Shown here: positions 19,376 through 27,251 of the stretch, piece after piece | Numbering within the stretch: the first letter of the stretch is position 1 | Layout of the letters: the number at the start of each line of letters is the position of its first letter | DNA from: Anaerolineaceae bacterium | Lineage (GTDB): Bacteria; Chloroflexota; Anaerolineae; Aggregatilineales; Phototrophicaceae | Assembly: GCA_002702065.1 (NCBI GenBank) | Contig: NZXX01000004.1 | Span: 195,748 to 259,747, forward strand | DNA: 64,000 nt | Direction of reading: 5' to 3' | Translations under genes and position numbers: made by a program | Notes under the pieces: generated by a model | Told to the model about the DNA's origin: nothing | The model's database searches: none | The model's input: only the letters and a program-made list of their open reading frames with translations

Positions 19376-20647
19376 ATGGAACAAAACCCGGTTATTGCGC
19401 TTTTTCTCGCGCTCGGAATCATCATCGCAGCAGCACGCATCGCCGGTACGATCACCCGCAAACTTGATCAACCACGCGTCCTCGGCGAATTAATTGTCGG
19501 CGTACTGCTCGGCCCGACACTGGTTGATCTCCTTCACTCCTCCCTGTTTGGGCTGGGCGAAGCCCACTTGCAGCAAACCATCGTCGAGTTTGCCGAACTC
19601 GGTGTGCTCCTGCTGATGTTCAAGGTCGGGCTTGAAATTCATCTGGATGAACTGGTGAAGGTCGGCGTAGTCGCCGGATTTGCCGGCGTGCTGGGCGCCG
19701 TCGCCCCGGTCGTGATCGCTGTACCGGCGGTGATGGCTTTCGGGTACAGCTGGCAACCGGCCCTGTTTGCTGGTGTAACCCTGGCCGCTACATCCGTTAG
19801 TATATCGGCACAGGTGCTCATTGAGCTGGGCGTATTGCGAACCAAGGAAGGCAACGCCCTGCTGGCGACCGCGCTCATTGATGATGTGGTAGCGATTCTG
19901 CTCGTCTCGCTGACCATTGCCATCACAGGCCCCACCGAGCAAGCTGACGCCGGGCAACTGATCGGCATCATCGCGCGGATGGCTGGTTACATCGTCATCG
20001 CGTTTACGGTGGCGTGGTTTGTGCTGCCACGCTTCATGAACTGGATCGACGGCCACCCGGAATATCGGCAATCATACGGGGATGCCGCCGTCGCGATTAT
20101 TCTGGTGCTTGTGTTTGGCTGGTCTGCCGAGTTTTTTGGCGGCGTGGCGGCAATTACGGGCGCGTTTATCGCCGGGGTTGGCCTCAGCCGGGCACGGGGC
20201 GGTGCCAAGCGCGAAATCGACATGGCCGTTTCGAATATTTCCTATGCCTTTCTGGTGCCGATCTTTTTCGTCAGCGTCGGCTTGCAGACAGACCTGAGCA
20301 CATTCCCCCTCAGCGCACTGCCGCTGATGATCACCATTCTGGTGATTGCCGTCATCTCCAAAATTCTGGGCTGCGGGCTGGGTGCCCGGTTGGGGGGGTT
20401 CAATAATGTGGAATCTCTGCGGCTGGGGGTGTGCATGATCTCGCGTGGCGAGGTGGGTCTGATTATCGCGGCACTGGGCCTGTCCAATGGCATCCTCAAC
20501 AGCACCGACCCGCTGTTTACGTCGCTGTTTATGGTCATTGTCCTCACCACAGTGCTGACCCCACCCTTGGTACGGCGCGTCTTCAAAATCGGTGAACCGG
20601 TGAAAACCGTGCGTCCACAGGAAGCACACGAAGCGATAGAAGGCTAA
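19376..20647 (+). CDS. Cation:proton antiporter (CPA2 family)
   Basis: 423 residues with about twelve membrane segments. LDQPRVLGELIVGVLLGPT near residue 36 is the family's N-terminal motif. The ion-binding region LLATALIDDVVAILLVSL near 160 contains the double Asp typical of electrogenic NapA/Kef-type exchangers, and CMISRGEVGLIIAALGLSNG is near 350. It has no C-terminal TrkA-type domain. It probably exchanges Na+ or K+ for H+ across the inner membrane. The small gene that follows after 17 bp may encode its regulator. Confidence 0.88.
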   Translation: MEQNPVIALFLALGIIIAAARIAGTITRKLDQPRVLGELIVGVLLGPTLVDLLHSSLFGLGEAHLQQTIVEFAELGVLLLMFKVGLEIHLDELVKVGVVAGFAGVLGAVAPVVIAVPAVMAFGYSWQPALFAGVTLAATSVSISAQVLIELGVLRTKEGNALLATALIDDVVAILLVSLTIAITGPTEQADAGQLIGIIARMAGYIVIAFTVAWFVLPRFMNWIDGHPEYRQSYGDAAVAIILVLVFGWSAEFFGGVAAITGAFIAGVGLSRARGGAKREIDMAVSNISYAFLVPIFFVSVGLQTDLSTFPLSALPLMITILVIAVISKILGCGLGARLGGFNNVESLRLGVCMISRGEVGLIIAALGLSNGILNSTDPLFTSLFMVIVLTTVLTPPLVRRVFKIGEPVKTVRPQEAHEAIEG

Positions 20648-20664
20648 AGGAGCCAGTCGTTCAA

Positions 20665-21024
20665 ATGGCAAAACTTATCGTCATCATTACCCCACTGCTG
20701 GACGAAGCACACCAGATTGCCGAAGCCTGGCAGCAGGTCGGTGCGCCCGGCGTCACCTTTATCGAGAGTTACGGCATTCGCCGGATTCAGGAAGCCAGCC
20801 AGTCCATCGAAGTGCTGCCCGGCATGATGTCCATGATGGAGATGCTGCGCGACCGCGATGAGACCAGCGTAACCCTGCTCTCGCTCGTCAAAAAACCGGA
20901 ACTGGTTCAAACGCTGATTGATACGGCACAAGACATTGTCGGCAGTTTCGAACGCGAAGATAACGGCATCTTGTTCGTCATTGACGTCGAAACGGCGATT
21001 GGCCTGCGCCCGATTGAGGACTGA
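20665..21024 (+). CDS. Small protein, possibly PII/GlnB-like
   Basis: 119 residues starting MAKLIVIITPLLDEAHQIAEAW. The alternation of hydrophobic strands and helices, with a GVTFIESYGIRRIQE segment near residue 30 and ILFVIDVETAIGLRP at the end, suggests the ferredoxin-like PII superfamily fold; there is no uridylylation motif. PII-like proteins often sit beside transporters and gate them with nucleotides. It follows the CPA2 antiporter after 17 bp and is probably co-transcribed. The family call is inference from pattern and could be wrong. Confidence 0.6.
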   Translation: MAKLIVIITPLLDEAHQIAEAWQQVGAPGVTFIESYGIRRIQEASQSIEVLPGMMSMMEMLRDRDETSVTLLSLVKKPELVQTLIDTAQDIVGSFEREDNGILFVIDVETAIGLRPIED

Positions 21025-21054
21025 TTCACCAGCGCTTCGTGCCTGAACTTGCAC

Positions 21055-21060
21055 TATAAT
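21055..21060 (+). promoter_or_regulatory. Consensus -10 box before the PLAT gene
   Basis: A perfect TATAAT lies 27 nt before the TTG start at 21088, downstream of the preceding stop codon. No convincing -35 hexamer is seen. It probably starts a transcript for the PLAT/lipoprotein genes. Confidence 0.4.
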
Positions 21061-21087
21061 ACGCGTAAGTCATGAGAGGTGTGAGCA

Positions 21088-21456
21088 TTGGGCAACAAAA
21101 CGAACATTTACACCATCTGGATACAGACCGGCGATGATCCTCTGGCCGGAACCGACTCCAATGTCTTTATTCAACTCTTTGGCACCGATGGGCAAACGGA
21201 ATCGATCCACCTGCCGCCGCGCGATGTATTCGCCTTTGAAAGCGGCAGCACGGAAAAGTATGTGCTCGAAGTACCGGACCTGGGTGAGCTGACACGCTGC
21301 TGCATCGGCCACGATAACAGCGAGGGCGATTCCGGCTGGTACATCGTCAGTGTGCGCGTCGAGGATGATGACACGGACCGGTCGTGGGACTTCAAATATG
21401 ACCGCTGGCTCGGCGTGGAAGAATCCGGCGAATTGTCTGCCTGCGTAACGTTATAG
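21088..21456 (+). CDS. PLAT/LH2 domain protein
   Basis: 122 residues that are almost entirely one PLAT/LH2 beta-sandwich: IYTIWIQTGDDPLAGTDSNV at the start, FIQLFGTDGQTESIHL, then a GWYIVSVRVED strand and the Trp-rich WDFKYDRWLGVEES end. PLAT domains bind lipids or proteins. There is no signal peptide, so it is apparently cytosolic. The start is TTG at 21088, supported by a GAGAGGTG site; no in-frame ATG fits. It is followed after 7 bp by a lipoprotein gene and is probably in the same transcript. Confidence 0.8.
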   Translation: MGNKTNIYTIWIQTGDDPLAGTDSNVFIQLFGTDGQTESIHLPPRDVFAFESGSTEKYVLEVPDLGELTRCCIGHDNSEGDSGWYIVSVRVEDDDTDRSWDFKYDRWLGVEESGELSACVTL

Positions 21457-21463
21457 GTCGGCC

Positions 21464-21886
21464 ATGCTGCGGTATTGTCTTCTTCTCGTAACGGCCTTTC
21501 TGGTGGCAGGCTGCAACCTGCAAGTCGGCCAGCCAAGCCCGGTTCCGACACCGGATATTCCTCAAATAGAATTTCAGGCCCCGGCCAATAATGATTCGTT
21601 TGTCGAAGGCACCGATCTGACCATTGCGTTAGTCGCGCAGGATACTGGCGTGGGCGTCGCACGGGTCGAGCTGCTGGTCGATGACCTGCCTTACCGCGAA
21701 GTTTCGCCAGAGGTCAGCGACGTGGTGCCCGTCTTCACGGTGACCATGAACTGGCTGGCGGAGGGCACCGGTTATCATTCGCTGACGGCCATTGCCTATC
21801 GGCCCGACGGTGTGGCCAGCCGCCCGGTCACCATCAGCATCCTCATTACCGACCCCAATGATGCTGCGACAACTGAAGAAGCCTAG
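21464..21886 (+). CDS. Lipoprotein with Ig-like (Big-type) domain
   Basis: 140 residues. A signal peptide with lipobox LVAGC (Cys17) is followed by a short Pro-rich spacer and one Ig-like domain (IEFQAPANNDSFVEGTDLTI through VTISILITDP) of the kind that binds or spaces cell-surface proteins. It is anchored to the outside of the membrane. The 3' end overlaps the next lipoprotein gene by 29 bp, so translation is probably coupled. Function unknown. Confidence 0.8.
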   Translation: MLRYCLLLVTAFLVAGCNLQVGQPSPVPTPDIPQIEFQAPANNDSFVEGTDLTIALVAQDTGVGVARVELLVDDLPYREVSPEVSDVVPVFTVTMNWLAEGTGYHSLTAIAYRPDGVASRPVTISILITDPNDAATTEEA

Positions 21887-23081
21887 CCCGGTCGTCCGCC
21901 TGCTCTGGCTGTATCTGGCATTTCTGGCCGGTTGCACCACAGCCAGCGACCCAGCGGAAGCCTCCCCCTGGGGTGAGGTTCTCCATTTGGGCGCGGCGCC
22001 GCAGGGTTCCGCCCCGGCGCTCTGGGTGCAGCCAACCGGCGATATGACATCTGCCTGGGTTGGGGCCAGCAGCAGCGGTGTTCATCAGGATGCGCGGCTT
22101 ATTACCCGCGGAACGGCCAGCGACGTGATCACACTGCCTCTGCCCCCGGTGAATCCTTACGCGCAGGCCCTGCTCCCGGCGCGGGATGACAACCTGCATC
22201 TGATGTGGCTGGACAAAAATCCTGATGGTGAACTGCGGCTTTATGCGGCCCTGCTGTCGCCCGGCCTCGGCATCGAACGCGGCCCAATGGTAATCAGCAG
22301 CCAGACGGCGCTGCGCTATGCCGCCATCCCCAGCGGCAGCGGCGAGGTATTCACAATATGGAGCGGCGGCCACATTGCTGAACCATCCCTATACGCCCAA
22401 ACCATTGATTCTCGCGGCATTCCCGGTACAGCCGTTCGCCTGACCACCAACGCAGACTGGCCCGCCCTGTTTCGCGCCAATGATGGTGTCATGTACCTGT
22501 TGTGGCTGAATCCTGAGAATGGGACGCTGTATGAGGCGCAACTGGCCGGGGACCAGCTTACGGGGCAACAAGCCGCCGTCAGCAGGTTGGGCCTGCAACC
22601 CGGTGACCGGCTGCACGACCTGACCGCAGCACTTGATGCAACCCACTTCTATGCGTTCTGGAATATCACCCGCGTTGATGGTGAGCTGGAATCATGGGTG
22701 GTCGCCCGCCCATTGGATCATTCCGAGTGGGGAGAGCCGTACCGCATCGGCATTGGCGCAGCAAAAGCCGACTCCATCCAGACCGGCTTTAACTCCGGTT
22801 TCGTCAGTGCGGTTGATACGGGCGAAAACTGGCTGCGTTGGGCTGCGCCCATGCCCGGCCAGTATGAGACGCTGCCGCTGGCGGGTGGCATCGCCAATGA
22901 TCTGGTGATCGTCTATTTACGAGAGGGTGAGGTCGTGGGCTATCAACGCATGGCACCGCTGCGCGCACTCGTTGGGTCACCGCTGCTGCGAACCGACCAG
23001 GATCGCTATCTGTATCTGGCATGGTCGGAGCCTGCCGAAAATGGCCTTGCCGCGCTGCAACTGCTTACGTCGCGCCCCTAG
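21858..23081 (+). CDS. Putative lipoprotein of unknown function (possible beta-propeller)
   Basis: 407 residues from the ATG pair at 21858/21861. The N-terminus MMLRQLKKPSPVVRLLW leads into a hydrophobic stretch and a lipobox-like FLAGC (Cys26). The rest has repeated WxxG/LWxxP-type short strands (HLMWLDKNPDGEL, YLLWLNPENGTLYEA, YLYLAWSEPAENGLAA) spaced as in beta-propeller blades. I do not recognise a specific family. It is probably surface-exposed and co-expressed with the overlapping upstream lipoprotein. The 3' end overlaps the convergent membrane-protein gene by 4 bp. Confidence 0.72.
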   Translation: MMLRQLKKPSPVVRLLWLYLAFLAGCTTASDPAEASPWGEVLHLGAAPQGSAPALWVQPTGDMTSAWVGASSSGVHQDARLITRGTASDVITLPLPPVNPYAQALLPARDDNLHLMWLDKNPDGELRLYAALLSPGLGIERGPMVISSQTALRYAAIPSGSGEVFTIWSGGHIAEPSLYAQTIDSRGIPGTAVRLTTNADWPALFRANDGVMYLLWLNPENGTLYEAQLAGDQLTGQQAAVSRLGLQPGDRLHDLTAALDATHFYAFWNITRVDGELESWVVARPLDHSEWGEPYRIGIGAAKADSIQTGFNSGFVSAVDTGENWLRWAAPMPGQYETLPLAGGIANDLVIVYLREGEVVGYQRMAPLRALVGSPLLRTDQDRYLYLAWSEPAENGLAALQLLTSRP

Positions 23082-24025
23082 CTGGCTGGCAGGAATACTA
23101 CCCGATACGATGTCACGGCGTCTCGACCAGCATCAGTCGTACAGGGAGCAGCGACCAACTGCTGCGATGATGGGTCGGACCGACCGGGCATATCAATGAT
23201 ATAGCCCTTGCCTGCTTCCATCTCAAAATCGGCATAGGCCGGGCCGCGTTCTGGTTTCAGGCCAGTGAAAAACGTATCGTCGCCGCTGTCCCAGCGCACA
23301 CGCACTGGCATCCCGGCAATGCCGACTCCCCCAAAATCCTGAACGAACACTTCAATCACGCCGGAAATCTGCGCGTCGCAAAAGGTGGAGACATTCGCCA
23401 GTACAAAATCGCGCTGGGGCACGCTGGTCGGCACGACGACACGCGGTGCCGTCGGGCTGGGTTCAACGGCGCTCGGTGGTGTAGGTGTCTTGGTGGCAGG
23501 TGGCGGTAACGTCGGCGTTGAGGCATCAATCACCACCACAGCGGTCGATTCGATGTCATTTGCCGGAATGAGCGTATCAGCACACCCGGACCGTCCCTGT
23601 AACTGGTAAAACTGCATCATACTGCGGATCGCGGCCAGCCCGCTGTTGCTATCGACGTAACCGGTGCTGGCTAACCGGCAGGCGGTATCCGCAACCTGCT
23701 GGAAAATATCGGTACTGGCATTCTGCCCTTGCAGCGTCAGCAAGCGTTCGACGGCCCGGTTCAGGTCACTGTCACCAGCAAAGGCCAGCGTAATGGCGAC
23801 CATGTAATGCGCGCGGTCTTCCACCCGGAGCTGCCAGGGTTCAGTCGAAAGTTCCACAACCGGGCTGATGGTCCACGCGTAGGCGAGACCACCACCCATG
23901 CCCAGGATCAACCCAATGACCAGCCCCCAAATTGAAAAGAAACGGCGGGGCCGGTTGTAGCGGCTGCGCGGCGGTGGCATTTCTTCTGGCAAGGACGGCG
24001 GTGGTGCCGGTGATCGTTTGCTCAT
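23078..24025 (-). CDS. Single-pass membrane protein, tandem paralog A
   Basis: 315 residues. A Pro/Arg-rich cytosolic N-terminus precedes one membrane segment (about 28-51), then an extracytoplasmic helical domain (YMVAITLAFAGDSDLNRAVE, residues about 73-150). A Thr/Pro linker (170-205) follows, and then a C-terminal beta-rich domain (VLANVSTFCDAQISGVIEVF onward) resembling a small carboxypeptidase-regulatory or Ig-like fold. The helical domain is similar to the whole ectodomain of the upstream gene's product, indicating tandem duplication and later gain of a new domain. The ATG overlaps the upstream stop (ATGA). Function unknown. Confidence 0.7.
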   Translation of the reverse strand: MSKRSPAPPPSLPEEMPPPRSRYNRPRRFFSIWGLVIGLILGMGGGLAYAWTISPVVELSTEPWQLRVEDRAHYMVAITLAFAGDSDLNRAVERLLTLQGQNASTDIFQQVADTACRLASTGYVDSNSGLAAIRSMMQFYQLQGRSGCADTLIPANDIESTAVVVIDASTPTLPPPATKTPTPPSAVEPSPTAPRVVVPTSVPQRDFVLANVSTFCDAQISGVIEVFVQDFGGVGIAGMPVRVRWDSGDDTFFTGLKPERGPAYADFEMEAGKGYIIDMPGRSDPSSQQLVAAPCTTDAGRDAVTSYRVVFLPAS

Positions 24026-24402
24026 GAGGCCTGCCCCGGCACGCTGACCTGACGATAGGGCTCCATGATGGGTGTCAGACGGTCCAGCCCTTCGGCCAGC
24101 GTCACCAGATAACGAATGTCATCCACATTACGCGAGTTGGTGATGTAGCGCTCCGTCGTTTCCTGGACATATGCGGGGATATTCTCCACGCCCAGCCGCC
24201 GCAGGCGTTCCACCGCACCAACCAGATCGCCATCGCCCGAATAGCCAGTCGCGATCATGACGGTGTATTCTTCTTTAAACCGGGGTGACACATCCGTCAT
24301 CGAGCTGTTGACAAATTCAACCGGGAACTGAATCCAGCCCAGGTACAGGCCCAGACCCACCCCGACCAGCAGCCCAATCAGCAAGGAAATAATAAACCGC
24401 AC
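24022..24402 (-). CDS. Single-pass membrane protein, tandem paralog B
   Basis: 126 residues: an N-terminal membrane segment (MRFIISLLIGLLVGVGLGLY) and a short helical ectodomain with YTVMIATGYSGDGDLVGAVE, which parallels YMVAITLAFAGDSDLNRAVE of the next gene. The two form a coupled pair (4-bp ATGA overlap). The function is unknown. The shared ectodomain may mediate assembly of the two proteins. Confidence 0.7.
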   Translation of the reverse strand: MRFIISLLIGLLVGVGLGLYLGWIQFPVEFVNSSMTDVSPRFKEEYTVMIATGYSGDGDLVGAVERLRRLGVENIPAYVQETTERYITNSRNVDDIRYLVTLAEGLDRLTPIMEPYRQVSVPGQAS

Positions 24403-24508
24403 ACTGCCTGCCTTTTCCGTTCATGCCTGTCATCATCGGCGATGACCTTCCCGGCAATTATACATGAGCTGTCATAAATGGCTAATGACACAATCTATCG
24501 TCGAGGCG

Positions 24509-25336
24509 CTAACATTTGGGGCCAACAACCTGGTCGAGATAAGCCACATCCCTGCGGCGGGAGATGAAAATATCCGTTGCCCGGTCGTTGAGGGATTTCC
24601 GATGCTTCACGGTCCAGTGAATGCCCAACCGGTCGCAGGTGTCGCAGAATAATTGACAAATATGGTTAGAACGGTTGGTAAACGAGTAGCGCGGGTAATC
24701 TTTTCCATTTACCACATTACTAAATCGTGAACCATCCGAATGATACAGGCCGCGAAAGAGTTCCAGCGGATGCTGATCAATGATTTGCTGCTGCCAGGGT
24801 TCCAGTTTGATTGACCGTTCATGCTTGTAACCGGGTCCATGCTGAGGAAAAACTTCGGGCCAGAACTTATAGGTACAAATTACTTCAACCCACTTTCCCG
24901 CCTGCATTTTTAAGACATTGGTCTTGTTGTGCGGCAGCAGAACATGCAAACCCTGGACACACCGCTGAATAATCGTTGGATAATTTTCGTCCAGCGCAAT
25001 ACGCAGGTAATAAATGCGCTTGTTCTGAACGATGTAGCCATCGCCCAGATACATCCCTAACACATAGGCATATGCCGCCTGCAACCGCACATGTTCTGCA
25101 TTTTGAAGCCGTTGTAACAGATAATCCGGTGAGCTTCTGGAGGCCAGACTCCGGTTTTGTTCCAGACATGACACACTCTGGTACCGGTTAATGCAATCAC
25201 GCACCGTAGCCCGCGGTATCCCAGTTGCACGCGATATAGCCAGCTTACTTTCACCCTGCTCCCACAAACCGAGAATCAACCGGTATTCTTCGTAATCGCG
25301 CATGTCAAACGGCAATACACGTACATTGACTTTCAC
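24509..25336 (-). CDS. HTH-LAGLIDADG protein (solo homing-endonuclease-like)
   Basis: 275 residues. Residues 15-55 form a helix-turn-helix (YRLILGLWEQGESKLAISRA, then GIPRATVRDCINRY) like a resolvase or homeodomain-type HTH. Two LAGLIDADG-type helices follow: YVLGMYLGDGYI at 91-102 with acidic D99, and LFRGLYHSDGSRF at 193-205 with D201. The second half therefore looks like a monomeric two-motif LAGLIDADG nuclease or a derived DNA-binding protein. It is free-standing, with no intein or intron host, and lies just downstream of tRNA-Leu on the same strand, beyond a terminator. The start is GTG at 25334-25336 or ATG at 25303; a TATACT at 25345-25350 may be its -10, and no clear ribosome-binding site is seen. 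Confidence 0.75.
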   Translation of the reverse strand: MKVNVRVLPFDMRDYEEYRLILGLWEQGESKLAISRATGIPRATVRDCINRYQSVSCLEQNRSLASRSSPDYLLQRLQNAEHVRLQAAYAYVLGMYLGDGYIVQNKRIYYLRIALDENYPTIIQRCVQGLHVLLPHNKTNVLKMQAGKWVEVICTYKFWPEVFPQHGPGYKHERSIKLEPWQQQIIDQHPLELFRGLYHSDGSRFSNVVNGKDYPRYSFTNRSNHICQLFCDTCDRLGIHWTVKHRKSLNDRATDIFISRRRDVAYLDQVVGPKC

Positions 25337-25370
25337 ATATGGACAGTATACTATGCAGCCTGAGGAATCG

Positions 25371-25400
25371 AAAAAGTCAGATCAACTGACCTGACTTTTT
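25371..25400 (-). terminator. Rho-independent terminator of tRNA-Leu
   Basis: AAAAAGTCAG at 25371-25380 pairs with CTGACTTTTT at 25391-25400 across a 10-nt loop. Read on the minus strand, the hairpin ends in a T tract right after the tRNA. The symmetry lets it work in both directions. Confidence 0.85.
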
Positions 25401-25402
25401 TA

Positions 25403-25486
25403 TGCCGATGGTGGGAGTCGAACCCACACGCCCCAAGGGGCACGCGATTTTGAGTCGCGGGCGTCTGCCAATTCCGCCACATCGGC
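25403..25486 (-). tRNA. tRNA-Leu (anticodon CAA)
   Basis: An 84-nt class II tRNA. The acceptor stem GCCGATG (5' end at 25486) pairs with CATCGGC, with A as discriminator. The D arm contains GGCGGAATTGGCAGACGC. The anticodon stem CGCGA/TCGCG holds loop CTCAAAA, giving anticodon CAA for UUG codons. There is a variable arm, and the T arm is GTGGGTTCGACTCCCAC. CCA is not encoded, so it must be added after transcription. Confidence 0.96.
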
Positions 25487-25500
25487 GCTAATAGATTGTT

Positions 25501-25529
25501 TTATTATCGCTAATATATCGCGATTTCAA
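25501..25529 (-). promoter_or_regulatory. Promoter of tRNA-Leu
   Basis: On the minus strand: TTGAAA (25524-25529), a 17-nt spacer and TAATAA (25501-25506), with the expected start about 8 nt before the mature tRNA. The -10 is a weak match. Confidence 0.45.
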
Positions 25530-25555
25530 CGTAATGATAAAATCACTTTGCGCAG

Positions 25556-26197
25556 ATGTCAATGGCAGGCACAGTGAATCCGCAAGACGACGAACAGAAT
25601 CTGATTAACAAAGCCAAACACGGCAGCCTTGATGCCTTTAATACGCTGGTGCTGCGCTATCAGGATCGGGCTTATACCGTCGCCTATCGCATCATGAACG
25701 ACGAAGCCAGCGCCGCCGATATGGCGCAGGATGCCTTTATCACCGCGTACCGCCGTCTCGAAACCTATCGCGGCGGTAGTTTTCGGGCATGGCTGCTGCG
25801 CATTGTTACCAACACGTGCTATGACGAACTGCGCCGTTATAAGCGCCGGCCAGCGACCTCACTGGAAGATCTGCCGGGCGCAGAGATGGACGATGGCCCT
25901 GTACTGCCAGACGACGCCCCTACCCCCGAACAGAGCGCCCAGCAAAGTGAGCTGAATGCCGCCATTCAGGACTGTATTCAGAGTCTGGCCGATGGACAGC
26001 GCATCATTCTGGTGCTCAGTGACATCGAAGGGCTCAGTTATCAGGAGGTGGCGTCGACCGTGGGGATCAAGGTCGGCACAGTCAAATCACGGCTCAGCCG
26101 CGCGCGTGTGAGTGTGCGCGACTGTCTACAGGCTGTGCAGGAACTTTTACCCTCGATTTATCGTCTCAATAATACAGACAGCCAACCAGCGGATTAA
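25556..26197 (+). CDS. ECF-type RNA polymerase sigma factor
   Basis: 213 residues. The sigma-70 region 2 is clear (LVLRYQDRAYTVAYRI, then ADMAQDAFITAYRRLETYRG), and region 4 has LSDIEGLSYQEVASTVGIKV and GTVKSRLSRARVSVRDCL. The conserved domain 1.1/3 is absent, as in ECF sigmas. It directs RNA polymerase to a stress regulon. The following gene encodes a membrane protein of anti-sigma layout whose start is only 10 bp after this stop, the usual sigma/anti-sigma pair. Confidence 0.93.
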   Translation: MSMAGTVNPQDDEQNLINKAKHGSLDAFNTLVLRYQDRAYTVAYRIMNDEASAADMAQDAFITAYRRLETYRGGSFRAWLLRIVTNTCYDELRRYKRRPATSLEDLPGAEMDDGPVLPDDAPTPEQSAQQSELNAAIQDCIQSLADGQRIILVLSDIEGLSYQEVASTVGIKVGTVKSRLSRARVSVRDCLQAVQELLPSIYRLNNTDSQPAD

Positions 26198-26207
26198 TGT
26201 TAGACCG

Positions 26208-27251
26208 ATGAACGACCGTGACCACGAATTGATTTCGGCATACATCGACAACGCGCTGAATGCAGCGGAGCGCGATGCGTTTCAGCGCCGCCTGGCCGAT
26301 GAGCCGGATTTACAGCGCGAAGTGGATAGTTTGCGCCAGACCGTCGCGCTGCTGCGGCAACTGCCGGATCGCAAGGCGCCGCGCAATTTCACGCTGGACC
26401 GCAGTATGCTGCCAGAGCGCAAGACACTTCCGTTTGCGCTCACGACAACCTTCAGCGCGCTCAGTGCCGCCGCAGCCGCACTGCTGTTCTTCTTTGGCGC
26501 CTATTTTCTGTCCCAGGGGAATCTGGTGCCTTCGCCTGCACAGCCGATTATGATCCAGCAGCAAGCCCCGGCGGTAGCCGAATTGCCCACCGCGACAACG
26601 ACTGCTGCGCCAACCCGCGCCGCCATGCCTGCAATGCCCGCCACACAGCCACCGACACAGGAACCATCAGAACAAGTAGAGGCGCTGGAAGCTGAGGTCG
26701 ATGACGAAGCGGCAGCCAGCGGGCTTGCCCAGCCACCCGCAGATGAAGCGCAGGAGGAGGGTGATGGCATGCTGTTCCTGTATCAGGAGGACGCGGCAGA
26801 ACCAGCTGAGGATGCGCCAGGCGGTACAGGAGCAGCCAGTGATACCGCCGCCATCCAGATGTCTACACCGACCTTCGCCGCCGAAACAACGGCAACTCCC
26901 GTCGATGACAATCTCAATGCCCAGGCAACTGGACTGGCTTTTGATGCCGTACCGATCATCACCGATGCCGCCCTGCCCGCAACGGTACAGGCCAATCTGA
27001 TGCAGCGTGCCGCACCGACTGAGATTGCCCTACAGATCGAGCCGCCCGCCGCTTCAGCGATTGCCGAGGCAGACCAGTTCCGCGACATGGATACGATGGA
27101 TGATACGGCAGTGACAGAAGCGCCACCAGTGCCGGAAGCGGTGCCCGCAGAAAGCATCTCGATCTTTGGCGTTGGCCTGCTGGTGCTGGGTGTGCTACTG
27201 ACGGTGATTGCTGTTGGTTCGACCATTGCCCGCCGGAGACACTGCTTGTGA
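26208..27251 (+). CDS. Membrane-bound anti-sigma factor
   Basis: 347 residues from ATG 26208 (MNDRDHELISAYIDNALNAA). Residues 1-60 resemble the anti-sigma (ASD) helical domain but lack the His-Cys-Cys zinc ligands of zf-HC2 members. Membrane segments lie at about 80-101 and near the C-terminus (FGVGLLVLGVLLTVIAVG). The 200 residues between them are Ala/Pro/Thr/Glu-rich and low complexity. It probably holds the ECF sigma at the membrane until an envelope signal releases it. Its stop overlaps the GTG of the Nudix gene (GTGA). Confidence 0.8.
   Translation: MNDRDHELISAYIDNALNAAERDAFQRRLADEPDLQREVDSLRQTVALLRQLPDRKAPRNFTLDRSMLPERKTLPFALTTTFSALSAAAAALLFFFGAYFLSQGNLVPSPAQPIMIQQQAPAVAELPTATTTAAPTRAAMPAMPATQPPTQEPSEQVEALEAEVDDEAAASGLAQPPADEAQEEGDGMLFLYQEDAAEPAEDAPGGTGAASDTAAIQMSTPTFAAETTATPVDDNLNAQATGLAFDAVPIITDAALPATVQANLMQRAAPTEIALQIEPPAASAIAEADQFRDMDTMDDTAVTEAPPVPEAVPAESISIFGVGLLVLGVLLTVIAVGSTIARRRHCL

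Noticed and set aside
24403..25555. Possible integrative element at tRNA-Leu
   Set aside because: No integrase, no duplicated tRNA 3' end and no phage genes are seen; only the LAGLIDADG protein is unusual.
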